Assembly (NCBI RefSeq): GCF_011189575.1
Contig: NZ_PUJW01000022.1
Location: 1 to 64,000, forward strand
From: Photorhabdus cinerea
GTDB taxonomy: Bacteria > Pseudomonadota > Gammaproteobacteria > Enterobacterales > Enterobacteriaceae
Direction: 5' to 3'
Length of the DNA: 64,000 nt
The translations under genes and the position numbers were made by a program. The notes below the pieces were generated by a model, which saw only the letters and a list, made by a program, of their open reading frames with translations, did no database searches and was not told where the DNA came from. This document shows positions 1 through 7,907 of this stretch, piece after piece; position 1 is the stretch's first letter; each line of letters begins with the position of its first letter.

Positions 1-1
1 T

Positions 2-127
2 GACTTAGAAGTCGCTACAGACTCAGAGAAAGAAGCTCTGCTTGAGTGGAGAAAATACAGAGTATTGCTGACTCGTGTAGATGTGAACCAGGCTCCTGAT
101 GTTGAATGGCCGGAAGTGCCGAAGTGA
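2..127 (+). CDS. Tail fibre assembly protein, C-terminal fragment (5' end outside window)
   Basis: Open from the left edge to TGA at 125-127. The 41 visible residues include EWRKYRVLL and end in a PDVEWPEVP-type tail, which is the typical C-terminus of phage tail-fibre assembly (Tfa/G38-like) chaperones. These proteins help fold or attach tail fibres in prophages and tailocins. Only the end is visible, so I cannot tell whether the prophage is intact. It lies next to the 3' end of a tRNA array, a common prophage integration context. Confidence 0.75.
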   Translation, partial: DLEVATDSEKEALLEWRKYRVLLTRVDVNQAPDVEWPEVPK

Positions 128-351
128 GGGCTATGTGATTTTTGACAGCGGCAGGAAAAAGTTACGGGTTGAAAATTATTAGACTATCTCATCGATAGCG
201 GTAAATAATGTGGTTTTTTTGATGTGTAAAAACAGGAAAACCACTTCTAATTGTGGCTCGTACATCAAAAAATATTCTACCTGTATATTCTTTTTATATT
301 CTTTCTGTATCTTTTTTCAACACGTCACTTTACGTAACACATTGATAAATC

Positions 352-426
352 TGGCTGGGGTACCAGGATTTGAACCTGGGAATGCCGGAATCAGAATCCG
401 GTGCCTTACCGCTTGGCGATACCCCA
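352..426 (-). tRNA. glnV: tRNA-Gln (CTG anticodon)
   Basis: 75 nt including encoded CCA. Reads as TGGGGTATCGCC at the 5' end, a GGTTCAAATCC T-arm and an anticodon loop with CTG. It is the last tRNA of the six-gene array in transcription order. The symbol is by analogy with the E. coli metT-leuW-glnU-glnW-metU-glnV-glnX operon; a following glnX copy is not present. Confidence 0.95.
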
Positions 427-432
427 ATGGAA

Positions 433-509
433 TGGTGGCTACGACGGGAATCGAACCTGTGACCCCAGCATTATGAGTGCTGTGCTCTAACCAGCTGAGC
501 TACGTAGCC
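433..509 (-). tRNA. metU: tRNA-Met, elongator (CAT anticodon)
   Basis: 77 nt with encoded CCA, beginning GGCTACGTAGCTCAG and ending CGTAGCCACCA. The anticodon is CAT. The acceptor stem and D-arm are those of the elongator rather than the initiator tRNA. It appears identical to the copy at 842-918. Confidence 0.95.
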
Positions 510-533
510 TTTTAGTGAACGGCATTCAGCTAA

Positions 534-608
534 TGGCTGGGGTACCAGGATTCGAACCTGGGTATGCCAGGATCAAAACCTGGTGCCTTACCGCTTGGCG
601 ATACCCCA
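534..608 (-). tRNA. glnW: tRNA-Gln (TTG anticodon)
   Basis: 75 nt with encoded CCA. The anticodon arm is CCAGG-TT-TTG-AT-CCTGG. It has the same sequence as the neighbouring copy at 647-721, so the two are a recent duplication or are kept identical by conversion. Confidence 0.95.
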
Positions 609-646
609 ACTGAAATTAGTTACTACACAACATGTCATCAGAACTA

Positions 647-721
647 TGGCTGGGGTACCAGGATTCGAACCTGGGTATGCCAGGATCAAAACCTGGTGCC
701 TTACCGCTTGGCGATACCCCA
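647..721 (-). tRNA. glnU: tRNA-Gln (TTG anticodon)
   Basis: 75 nt with encoded CCA and a TTG anticodon, a second identical copy of this isoacceptor in the array. Confidence 0.95.
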
Positions 722-750
722 TCTGAATAATGACAACTTGATGAATGGAA

Positions 751-835
751 TGGTGCGGGAGGCGAGACTTGAACTCGCACACCTTGCGGCGCCAGAACCT
801 AAATCTGGTGCGTCTACCAATTTCGCCACTCCCGC
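751..835 (-). tRNA. leuW: tRNA-Leu (TAG anticodon)
   Basis: 85 nt with encoded CCA and the long variable arm of a class II tRNA. The anticodon arm is CCAGA-TT-TAG-GT-TCTGG. Its position, second in the array, matches leuW of E. coli. Confidence 0.95.
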
Positions 836-841
836 AAAAGA

Positions 842-918
842 TGGTGGCTACGACGGGAATCGAACCTGTGACCCCAGCATTATGAGTGCTGTGCTCTAAC
901 CAGCTGAGCTACGTAGCC
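842..918 (-). tRNA. metT: tRNA-Met, elongator (CAT anticodon), first gene of the array
   Basis: 77 nt with encoded CCA and a CAT anticodon. It is the promoter-proximal tRNA; a strong promoter lies about 40 bp upstream. Confidence 0.95.
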
Positions 919-957
919 ATCTTTTTTTGCATTACCTTCATCGGTGTTGCGGGGCGC

Positions 958-986
958 ATTATGCGTATATCAGCTAAATGCGTCAA
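958..986 (-). promoter_or_regulatory. Promoter of the tRNA array, stringent type
   Basis: On the minus strand, TTGACG (981-986) and CATAAT (958-963) are separated by 17 bp. They are followed directly by GCGCCCCGC, a GC-rich discriminator of the kind found at ppGpp-repressed stable RNA promoters. The first tRNA starts about 40 nt downstream. Confidence 0.8.
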
Positions 987-1068
987 CTGCTTTTTTCTTG
1001 AAATCTGCTTAAGGTCGCTTGTTTGTTTGGCATATAAGCATTTTGCTGACAAAATCAACAAAAAATGA

Positions 1069-2295
1069 CTATGATCCTTCGAGTAAGTGTTGTAATAGAA
1101 CACCATTAAGCATAGCACGCTTAGTCAGAGCAAAGGCACCAATAGCAGAACAGTGAACTAATTCAGAAACAACAATCGGCAAATTTTCACGAAATTCTTT
1201 TAAAACTTGGGTGTTAATACAACTTTGAATTGCAGGTATGAGTATTTTCTGAGCTTCAGTAATTTCCCCTGCCAGTACAACCTTCTGAGGGTTAAATAAA
1301 TTAATCGCGATAGAGATGGCTTTGCCAAGATAGTGACCGACATTTTTTATCACTTCAGAGGCTAACGGGTCATTTTGATTAGCGGCCTGACAGATGGCTC
1401 TGATATTGCAGTTATTTAATGTTAGCTGGCTTGGGAAACCTTGTTTTAGTTGATGCTGAACCCGTGCTTCAATTGCTGAGTTAGATGCAATAGTTTCCAG
1501 GCAACCAAAATTGTCACAATGACAACGCTCACCGAGAGGATCAATTTGAATATGACCAATTTCCCCTAAATTCCCTCTATTATTAAGTAATATCTGACTG
1601 TTTATAATGACCCCAGCACCAGTACCTCGATGGATACGTACCAGTAAAGAGTCTTCACAATCACGAGTAGCGCCGAAATAGTGTTCAGCCAGTGCTAAAC
1701 TGCGGATGTCATGACCAACAAAGCAGGTGATATTGAAATGTTTTTTCAGATTATCGACCAGAGTCCAGTTAGTCACTTTAATATGAGGCATATAACGAAC
1801 GGTACCTCTATTTGGGTCAACTAGTCCTGGCAGGATAACTGAAATAGCGATTAATTCGCGGACTTTGCGTTGGTTTTGTTGAATAAAATTTTCTATTGCG
1901 CTGATAAGCAGATTTTCGACTTTCTGCTGAGTGGTTTCAGGTAGTGGATAATGTTCTTCAACCAGCGCTTTGCCGCTCATATCATAAAGGGCAAGAGTGG
2001 CATCATGACGGCCAAGGCGTACACCGATAGTATGGAAATTGCGATTTTCTGTAACGATTGAAATTGCGCGGCGGCCTCCGGTAGAAGCTTGCTGCTCGAC
2101 TTCTTTAATCAGGCCACGCTCAAGTAACTGACGGGTAATTTTAGTCACACTAGCTGGGGCAAGTTGACTTTGTTCTGCGATCTGAATACGGGATATTGGC
2201 CCTTGCTGATCAATCAACCGGTATACCACAGCGCCGTTGAGTTGCTTTACAAGGTCAATATTCCCAATTTGCTTTTGTGTGCTGCTATGACTCAT
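1069..2295 (-). CDS. nagC: N-acetylglucosamine repressor NagC (ROK family)
   Basis: 408 residues, against 406 in E. coli. An N-terminal winged helix-turn-helix (about residues 15-75, with ISRIQIAEQSQLAPASVTK) binds DNA. The ROK sugar-binding fold follows, with GTGAG and the cysteine cluster CHCDNFGCLE that binds zinc in ROK repressors. NagC represses nag genes and is released by GlcNAc-6-phosphate, the NagE product. It is last in nagB-nagA-nagC and starts 15 nt after nagA. E. coli nagD, which normally follows, is absent: the tRNA array comes next. Confidence 0.96.
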   Translation of the reverse strand: MSHSSTQKQIGNIDLVKQLNGAVVYRLIDQQGPISRIQIAEQSQLAPASVTKITRQLLERGLIKEVEQQASTGGRRAISIVTENRNFHTIGVRLGRHDATLALYDMSGKALVEEHYPLPETTQQKVENLLISAIENFIQQNQRKVRELIAISVILPGLVDPNRGTVRYMPHIKVTNWTLVDNLKKHFNITCFVGHDIRSLALAEHYFGATRDCEDSLLVRIHRGTGAGVIINSQILLNNRGNLGEIGHIQIDPLGERCHCDNFGCLETIASNSAIEARVQHQLKQGFPSQLTLNNCNIRAICQAANQNDPLASEVIKNVGHYLGKAISIAINLFNPQKVVLAGEITEAQKILIPAIQSCINTQVLKEFRENLPIVVSELVHCSAIGAFALTKRAMLNGVLLQHLLEGS

Positions 2296-2310
2296 CGGTT
2301 ATTTTGTCCA

Positions 2311-3471
2311 TTAAAGATTAGTTTCTTTTCCGTTAACAATGGTTTTGCAGATTTTAAAGTCATGACTGAAAACCGTGAGGTTAGCAATCTTACCGGTTTC
2401 AATGGTACCAATATATTTATCAACACCAATTGCGCGGGCAGGGTAGAGTGTTGCCATCCTCAGAGCTTCATCCAGATCAATACCAACGTGTTCAACACTA
2501 TTTTTAACGGCGTCTATCATAGTAATAGATGAACCGCTTAAAGTGCCGTTTGCATCGACACATAATCCGTCCCGATAATATATGGTTTTGCCGGCAAAGG
2601 TGAAGTGCCTCATTTTATTGGTGGAAATATCCAGCCCGGCAGGAAGTATGGCATCTGTGACCAGAATTAATTTATCTTTTTTCAGGTGCTTAGCATTACG
2701 GATGTTTGGCCATAAGACATGCAAACCATCGGGAATAATACTTGCGTAAATTTCTGGTGTATCAAAGATAGCACCAATCAGGCCAGGTTGACGGCCAGAA
2801 ATATATGGCATTGCATTATAGAGATGGGTTGAGATGGTAATTCCATTCTGGAATCCTTGCCGGGCTTCTTCATAACTGGCATTTGAATGACCAGCAGAAA
2901 TCACAATACCTGCTTCTACCAATTGTCGAATATATTTTTGCTCAACCATTTCCGGAGCAAGGGTCAGTTTGGTGATGACATCAGCGTTATCGCACAAGAA
3001 ATTTATCATTTCAGGTGTAGGCTTACGGATGAGTTCTGGATTGTGAGTCCCTTTTTTTATCGGATTAAGGTAAGGACCTTCTAGATGTAGACCCAATGCT
3101 TGATACTTATTTTTAGCCAGATAAGAGTGCATGGCTTCGACAGCGGCGATCATCAGTTCATCGGTGCTTGTAATTAGTGTTGGCAAATAGCTGGTACAGC
3201 CTGAGCGTTCATTGGCTTTTTGCATGATATCCAATGTCTTTTCTGAAATATCTTCTAGCCGGTCATTGAACTGAACACCCCCGCAACCATTAACTTGTAG
3301 GTCAATAAAACCGGGGGAAAGGATTGCGCCATGCAGATCGCATTTTTCAATATTTTCGGGTAACTCTTCTGTTGGGCAAACTTGTTTAATTAAGTCGCCT
3401 GCAATTATAACTGCATGATTATCTAGTCTATTATGACCAGTATATATAATGCAGTTGGTTAAAGCATACAT
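2311..3471 (-). CDS. nagA: N-acetylglucosamine-6-phosphate deacetylase
   Basis: 386 residues, against 382 in E. coli. The amidohydrolase-fold residues are conserved at E. coli numbering: E131 in GLHLEGP, H195 in SAGHSNA, H216 in THLYNAM and the catalytic D273 in VTDAI. It converts GlcNAc-6-P to glucosamine-6-P and acetate in the cytoplasm, supplying NagB. It is the middle gene of the nagBAC operon; a strong hairpin lies between nagB and nagA. Confidence 0.97.
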   Translation of the reverse strand: MYALTNCIIYTGHNRLDNHAVIIAGDLIKQVCPTEELPENIEKCDLHGAILSPGFIDLQVNGCGGVQFNDRLEDISEKTLDIMQKANERSGCTSYLPTLITSTDELMIAAVEAMHSYLAKNKYQALGLHLEGPYLNPIKKGTHNPELIRKPTPEMINFLCDNADVITKLTLAPEMVEQKYIRQLVEAGIVISAGHSNASYEEARQGFQNGITISTHLYNAMPYISGRQPGLIGAIFDTPEIYASIIPDGLHVLWPNIRNAKHLKKDKLILVTDAILPAGLDISTNKMRHFTFAGKTIYYRDGLCVDANGTLSGSSITMIDAVKNSVEHVGIDLDEALRMATLYPARAIGVDKYIGTIETGKIANLTVFSHDFKICKTIVNGKETNL

Positions 3472-3534
3472 CTTAGCCTCCTATGGCATCGGGAGATGAT
3501 TAACGATTGAGAATGTAAATTGAGATTGCTATGT

Positions 3535-3563
3535 CATCAGCCTAAATGGGTTTTAGGCTGATG
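3535..3563 (-). other. Intercistronic hairpin between nagB and nagA
   Basis: A perfect 12-bp stem (3535-3546 with 3552-3563) has a 5-nt loop, just after the nagB stop. On the nagBAC strand no T-run follows it, so it more likely stabilises the nagB mRNA 3' end or causes partial attenuation than full termination. Confidence 0.7.
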
Positions 3564-3570
3564 GGGATTT

Positions 3571-4383
3571 TTATTTTTTGCTGGCAAATTTGCCGATAAT
3601 GTCTGCTTCCAATTGATGGAAATATTTGACTGTTTTTACTTTCAATTCCATGGTCGCTGGTTCGTCACAGACAATGATGGATTTAGGATGCATTTGTAGG
3701 CAGCTTACCGTCCACATATGGTTAATATTGCCTTCAATTGCAGCCTGAATTGCCTGTGCTTTATTCAGACCCGTTGCCAGGATCATAATTTCTTCTGCAT
3801 CCATTAGCGTGCCTACCCCTACCGTCAGGGCATATTTAGGTACCTGATTAATATCATTACCAAAGAAACGGGAGTTGGCAGTGCGGGTTTCTACTGTGAG
3901 TGTTTTGATGCGAGTACGTGAAGTCAAGGATGATGCGGGCTCATTGAAAGCAATATGACCGTCATTACCGACGCCTCCCATAAACAGATGAATTTGGCCG
4001 TAAGACTTAATTTTGTCTTCATAACGTTGGCATTCTGCATCAACATCAGGTGCATTGCCGTTGAGTAAATTTATATTTTCTTTTTGTATATCAATGTGAT
4101 CAAAGAAATTTTGATGCATAAAACTGTGATAGCTTTGTGGGTGAGCTTCAGAGAGACCTACATATTCATCCATATTGAATGTGACGACATATTTAAAACT
4201 GACTTGTCCTGCTTTGTGCAGGGCAACCAATTCCTTGTAAGTTGCCAGGGGAGTGCTGCCAGTTGGCAGTCCCAAGATAAAAGGGTGCTCTGCGGTTGGG
4301 TTAAATGCATTGATTTTGCTAACGATATAGTGTGCAGCCCATTTACCAACATCACTTGCATTCGTTAGGGGGACTAGTCTCAT
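3571..4383 (-). CDS. nagB: Glucosamine-6-phosphate deaminase
   Basis: 270 residues, against 266 in E. coli. Catalytic residues sit at canonical positions: D72 in NMDEY, then D141, H143 and E148 in GNDGHIAFNEP. It isomerises and deaminates glucosamine-6-P to fructose-6-P and ammonia, feeding glycolysis, and is allosterically activated by GlcNAc-6-P in E. coli. First gene of nagBAC, divergent from nagE across a 333-bp regulatory region. Confidence 0.97.
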   Translation of the reverse strand: MRLVPLTNASDVGKWAAHYIVSKINAFNPTAEHPFILGLPTGSTPLATYKELVALHKAGQVSFKYVVTFNMDEYVGLSEAHPQSYHSFMHQNFFDHIDIQKENINLLNGNAPDVDAECQRYEDKIKSYGQIHLFMGGVGNDGHIAFNEPASSLTSRTRIKTLTVETRTANSRFFGNDINQVPKYALTVGVGTLMDAEEIMILATGLNKAQAIQAAIEGNINHMWTVSCLQMHPKSIIVCDEPATMELKVKTVKYFHQLEADIIGKFASKK

Positions 4384-4569
4384 AAATACCTCTTAGAAAT
4401 TATCGTGATTAAATATTTAGCGTTATACATTATTCAGTTAGTTAATCTTCTATGTACAAGATATTAAACCATTTTTAGTAACAGAGACACTACGCGGAGT
4501 AAGATATTTTTTATGATAAAATAAGATTTGTGTATTAGCGAGCATTTTGACCATATTTATGGATAATAT

Positions 4570-4585
4570 AGTGACTATCATCACA
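4570..4585. promoter_or_regulatory. Candidate CRP-cAMP site in the nagB-nagE regulatory region
   Basis: AGTGA-N6-TCACA matches nine of ten core positions of the CRP consensus TGTGA-N6-TCACA. A CRP site between nagE and nagB is expected from E. coli, where CRP activates both divergent promoters. The rest of the intergenic region is AT-rich. Confidence 0.55.
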
Positions 4586-4596
4586 TGTTGTTATTA

Positions 4597-4619
4597 ATTA
4601 ATTTGCGACGAAAAATAAA
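4597..4619. promoter_or_regulatory. Candidate NagC operator upstream of nagE
   Basis: An AT-rich, roughly symmetric sequence, ATTTGCGACGAAAAAT, is flanked by A/T tracts. This resembles the NagC/Mlc box layout, with TT and AA flanks around a GC-containing centre. NagC binds two such boxes and loops the nagE-nagB region in E. coli. I did not find a convincing second box, so this is tentative. Confidence 0.3.
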
Positions 4620-4716
4620 TCTCCTACACTGAAAATTGTAGAATAAATATTCTTATTGATTAATTTTATAAGCGGTAAAAAAACTCCAATAATTGAAGAT
4701 AATAAGGGGGAGTAAT

Positions 4717-6741
4717 GTGAATATTCTGAATTATTTGCAAAGGGTGGGGCGGGCATTAATGGTGCCGGTTGCTACATTACCTGCTGCTGCAATACTAATG
4801 GGGATAGGTTATTGGATCGACCCGCTAGGCTGGGGCGCTGATAATGCATTGGCGGCTTTGTTGATTAAATCGGGTGAAGCCATTATTAAGAATATGCCAT
4901 CGTTGTTTGCTATTGGTGTAGCTTATGGTATGTCCAAAGACAAGGATGGTGCGGCAGCCCTGACAGGTTTTGTCGGTTTTTTAGTGTTAACGACACTTTG
5001 TTCTCCGGCAGCGGTATCTCTGATCTTGGGTATTCCGATTGACGATGTACCAAAAGCCTTTAGTAAAATTGATAACCAATTTGTTGGTATTTTGGTTGGT
5101 GTTATATCTGCTGAGTTGTATAACCGCTTTAGTAGTGTTGAACTGCCGAAAGCGTTGTCATTCTTCAGTGGTCGCCGTTTGGTCCCTATCCTTACCTCTT
5201 TCCTAATGATTTTGGTTGCTTTTATCCTGATGTATGTATGGCCGGTGGTTTATAATGCATTGGTAACTTTTGGCGAAAGCATTAAAGATCTCGGTGCTAC
5301 AGGTGCTGGTATCTATGCCTTCTTCAACCGTTTGCTTATTCCTGTTGGCCTGCATCATGCACTGAACTCTGTATTCTGGTTTGACGTTGCTGGTATTAAC
5401 GATATTCCTAACTTCCTTGGTGGTCAGAAATCCATTATAGATGGCACTGCAATTGTTGGTATCACAGGTCGTTATCAGGCTGGTTTCTTCCCCGTTATGA
5501 TGTTTGGTTTGCCTGGTGCTGCATTAGCGATGTATCACTGTGCACGTCCTGAAAATAGAGTCAAAGTTGCTGGTATTATGATAGCGGGTTCATTTGCTGC
5601 GTTTTTCACGGGTATTACTGAACCTTTGGAATTTGCTTTCATGTTTGTTGCCCCAGTGCTTTATGTATTGCATGCGATCTTGACAGGTATTTCTGTATTT
5701 ATCGCAGCGACAATGCAGTGGATTGCTGGTTTTGGTTTCAGTGCTGGCTTGGTAGATATGGTGCTCTCTTCCCGTAACCCACTAGCGACACATTGGTACA
5801 TGTTGATCCCGCAAGGTTTGGTCTTCTTCTGTCTGTACTATGCTGTATTTAGATTTACTATTAAGAAATTCAACCTGATGACTCCAGGTCGTGAACTGGC
5901 CGCCGACGGTGAAACAGATGGCTATGATGTTGATGTGAACGAAAATGGTAAAACAACTGGCGATATCCATAGTGAAGCTCATCAATATGTTGCAGCAATT
6001 GGTGGTTCAGATAATCTGGCGGGTATTGATGCTTGTATTACTCGTTTGCGTTTATCTGTAAAAAATGCTGATCAAGTTAATGATAGTTTGGTCAAACACC
6101 TTGGTGCTTCCGGTATTATTCGTCTGAATAAACAAAGTGTACAAATTATTGTTGGTACTCGAGCAGAATTGATTGCCAGTGCCATGCGTGATGTTTTAGC
6201 AAAGGGTCCGATAGCGGCTGTGACTGAAAGTCATCAATCTGAGACAATCTCAAAAAAGAAAAAGGTTGAAAATAAAGGTGAAGTTCTTCTGACTCTGATT
6301 GCGCCAATTAGTGGGCAGTTAATTGATTTAAAAGAAGTTCCTGATGAGGCTTTCTCCAATAAAATTGTCGGCGATGGGATCGCTATCAAACCAACATCGA
6401 ATATTGTGCTTGCACCAGCGTCCGGTACGATTGTGAAAATTTTCGATACCAATCATGCTTTCTGTATTGAAACTGAGGAAGGTGTGGAATTAATTGTGCA
6501 TTTGGGTATTGATACGGTTTCTCTTAATGGTAAAGGATTTAAACGATTAATGAATGAAGGTACAGCAGTGAAAGTTGGAGAGCCTGTACTGAGTTTGGAT
6601 CTTGATTATCTGAATGCTAATGCCAAATCTATGATTAGCCCTGTTATTGTCAGTAATATTGATGATTATATCGGTGTTAATATTCTGGCAAGAGGTCCGG
6701 TAGAAGCTGGACAGACAAAGTTGTTTGATATACTGAGATAA
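4717..6741 (+). CDS. nagE: PTS N-acetylglucosamine transporter, EIICBA fusion
   Basis: 674 residues from GTG at 4717, chosen because AAGGGGGAG at 4703-4711 is a strong ribosome site and the protein then begins VNILNYLQRVGRAL like E. coli NagE. Domains in order: membrane EIIC (about 1-380, many hydrophobic helices, with ITGRYQAGFFP and GITEPLEFAF), EIIB (about 425-500, phosphorylated cysteine C440 in DACITRLRLSV) and EIIA (about 525-674, H595 in VHLGIDTVSL). It imports and phosphorylates GlcNAc to GlcNAc-6-P, the NagA substrate and NagC inducer. It is transcribed away from nagB. Confidence 0.95.
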   Translation: MNILNYLQRVGRALMVPVATLPAAAILMGIGYWIDPLGWGADNALAALLIKSGEAIIKNMPSLFAIGVAYGMSKDKDGAAALTGFVGFLVLTTLCSPAAVSLILGIPIDDVPKAFSKIDNQFVGILVGVISAELYNRFSSVELPKALSFFSGRRLVPILTSFLMILVAFILMYVWPVVYNALVTFGESIKDLGATGAGIYAFFNRLLIPVGLHHALNSVFWFDVAGINDIPNFLGGQKSIIDGTAIVGITGRYQAGFFPVMMFGLPGAALAMYHCARPENRVKVAGIMIAGSFAAFFTGITEPLEFAFMFVAPVLYVLHAILTGISVFIAATMQWIAGFGFSAGLVDMVLSSRNPLATHWYMLIPQGLVFFCLYYAVFRFTIKKFNLMTPGRELAADGETDGYDVDVNENGKTTGDIHSEAHQYVAAIGGSDNLAGIDACITRLRLSVKNADQVNDSLVKHLGASGIIRLNKQSVQIIVGTRAELIASAMRDVLAKGPIAAVTESHQSETISKKKKVENKGEVLLTLIAPISGQLIDLKEVPDEAFSNKIVGDGIAIKPTSNIVLAPASGTIVKIFDTNHAFCIETEEGVELIVHLGIDTVSLNGKGFKRLMNEGTAVKVGEPVLSLDLDYLNANAKSMISPVIVSNIDDYIGVNILARGPVEAGQTKLFDILR

Positions 6742-6791
6742 ACAACAAATAGATTTTTAAGCGTTATTAAAAAATTTTTGATAAAGTGAAT

Positions 6792-6817
6792 AATGGGAAG
6801 GGGAGTACCTTCCCATT
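6792..6817 (+). terminator. Hairpin after nagE, possible terminator
   Basis: Stem AATGGGAAGG / CCTTCCCATT (10 bp, 6-nt loop) lies 50 nt after the nagE stop. It is followed by AAAATTGTTATAA rather than a clear T-run, so intrinsic termination is uncertain. Confidence 0.5.
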
Positions 6818-7006
6818 AAAATTGTTATAAATCCCGTGACAAGAATAAAAATAAGTTGAAAAAAACTTTCTCTGCGGATGAATAGCAGAATTCTGTCAGA
6901 TAGATCACAAAAAATTAATCTTGGTATTTTTCCGGTGAAATAAAATAGACCTGAAATGTAATTGTTGATATGTGCCACGAAATGGATAGTTTGGCATAGT
7001 AAATAA

Positions 7007-7896
7007 ATGGCAGAGTGTGATGATAAACCTTTTATCCCTGTTTTTTCTCAGGACTATATGGGGATTGATCTCATTAATTCCCGTATAGAAACGATTAATA
7101 ATGTTATTACTGTTGGTAAACGTCATCTATTTAGCTCAAGTTTTACGCTGATTCTTCCTCGCTCAGTGGATGTGGATATCAAAATTAGTTTCGATAAATC
7201 CGTACAAATACAATCAGATGAAAAACGAAAGGAGTTGATGAAAGCGGAAAAGAAGAAGTCTGGATATAAACCAGATCATAGTGGATGGACGAAAAAAACA
7301 GGGAAATATGTCTCTAATAAAGGGATTAAAGTTGAAGGTAGTATTACCGCTACGTTAGGCAAAGATGAAACTAAATGGTCACGCGAGTTGGAACAAAAAT
7401 TCAAGGAGTAGACTAATAAAATCAAAGTATTGAGTGATATTGATCGTGGTATAGGTAAGATTAATTATGTCTTACAAAATGGTGGTAGCAACGAATATCC
7501 TCTCCTTGGATGCAAATTAACTTATCCTGTTATTTTGATTAAAGGTAAAGGTTGCATCAAACGAATGCTTTCTCAGAAGGTTATTCCTCAATATGAGTTT
7601 GAGGTAAAAGGTTCACCATTATTTGGCTTCAAAATTACCCTGGATTTACTTCAGGCATTTGCTGCTGTTTATAAAGTCGATACCGATTAGCTAAAGTGAG
7701 AAAAGAGGCAGCAGCTCAAGAAGTTAGTGTAAAACAGGATGGAAGCGGCGCCTATGCAAAAGCGGAACTTAATATCATTTTTGACTTTACTATTCAATTT
7801 TGCCCTGAATCACGATTTTGCATGAATAAACGGTTGTTTCTCATCACTGCTTGTTGGATTATAGGCGGTTATGTGACGAGTTTTTGGCATTATTGA
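7007..7896 (+). pseudogene. Decayed gene of unknown function (one nonsense codon, one frameshift)
   Basis: Three pieces look like one former reading frame of about 290 codons. 7007-7408 reads MAECDDKPFIPVF onward and stops at TAG (7409-7411). The same frame continues without a gap from 7412 to TAG at 7688 (SDIDRGIGKINYV, YEFEVKGSPLFG). A shift to the next frame then continues LAKVRKEAAAQEVSVKQDG to 7896. Translation has coding character, with charged, regular composition across all breaks. I do not recognise the family. It lies between nagE and glnS, where E. coli has no gene, so it is probably a horizontally acquired gene now decaying. Its 5' end may also be lost. Confidence 0.6.
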
Positions 7897-7907
7897 GGTA
7901 AAAACAA

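Noticed and set aside
210..899. ORFs on the plus strand across 210-899
   Set aside because: They are antisense readings of the tRNA genes; the repeated protein segments reflect repeated tRNA sequence.
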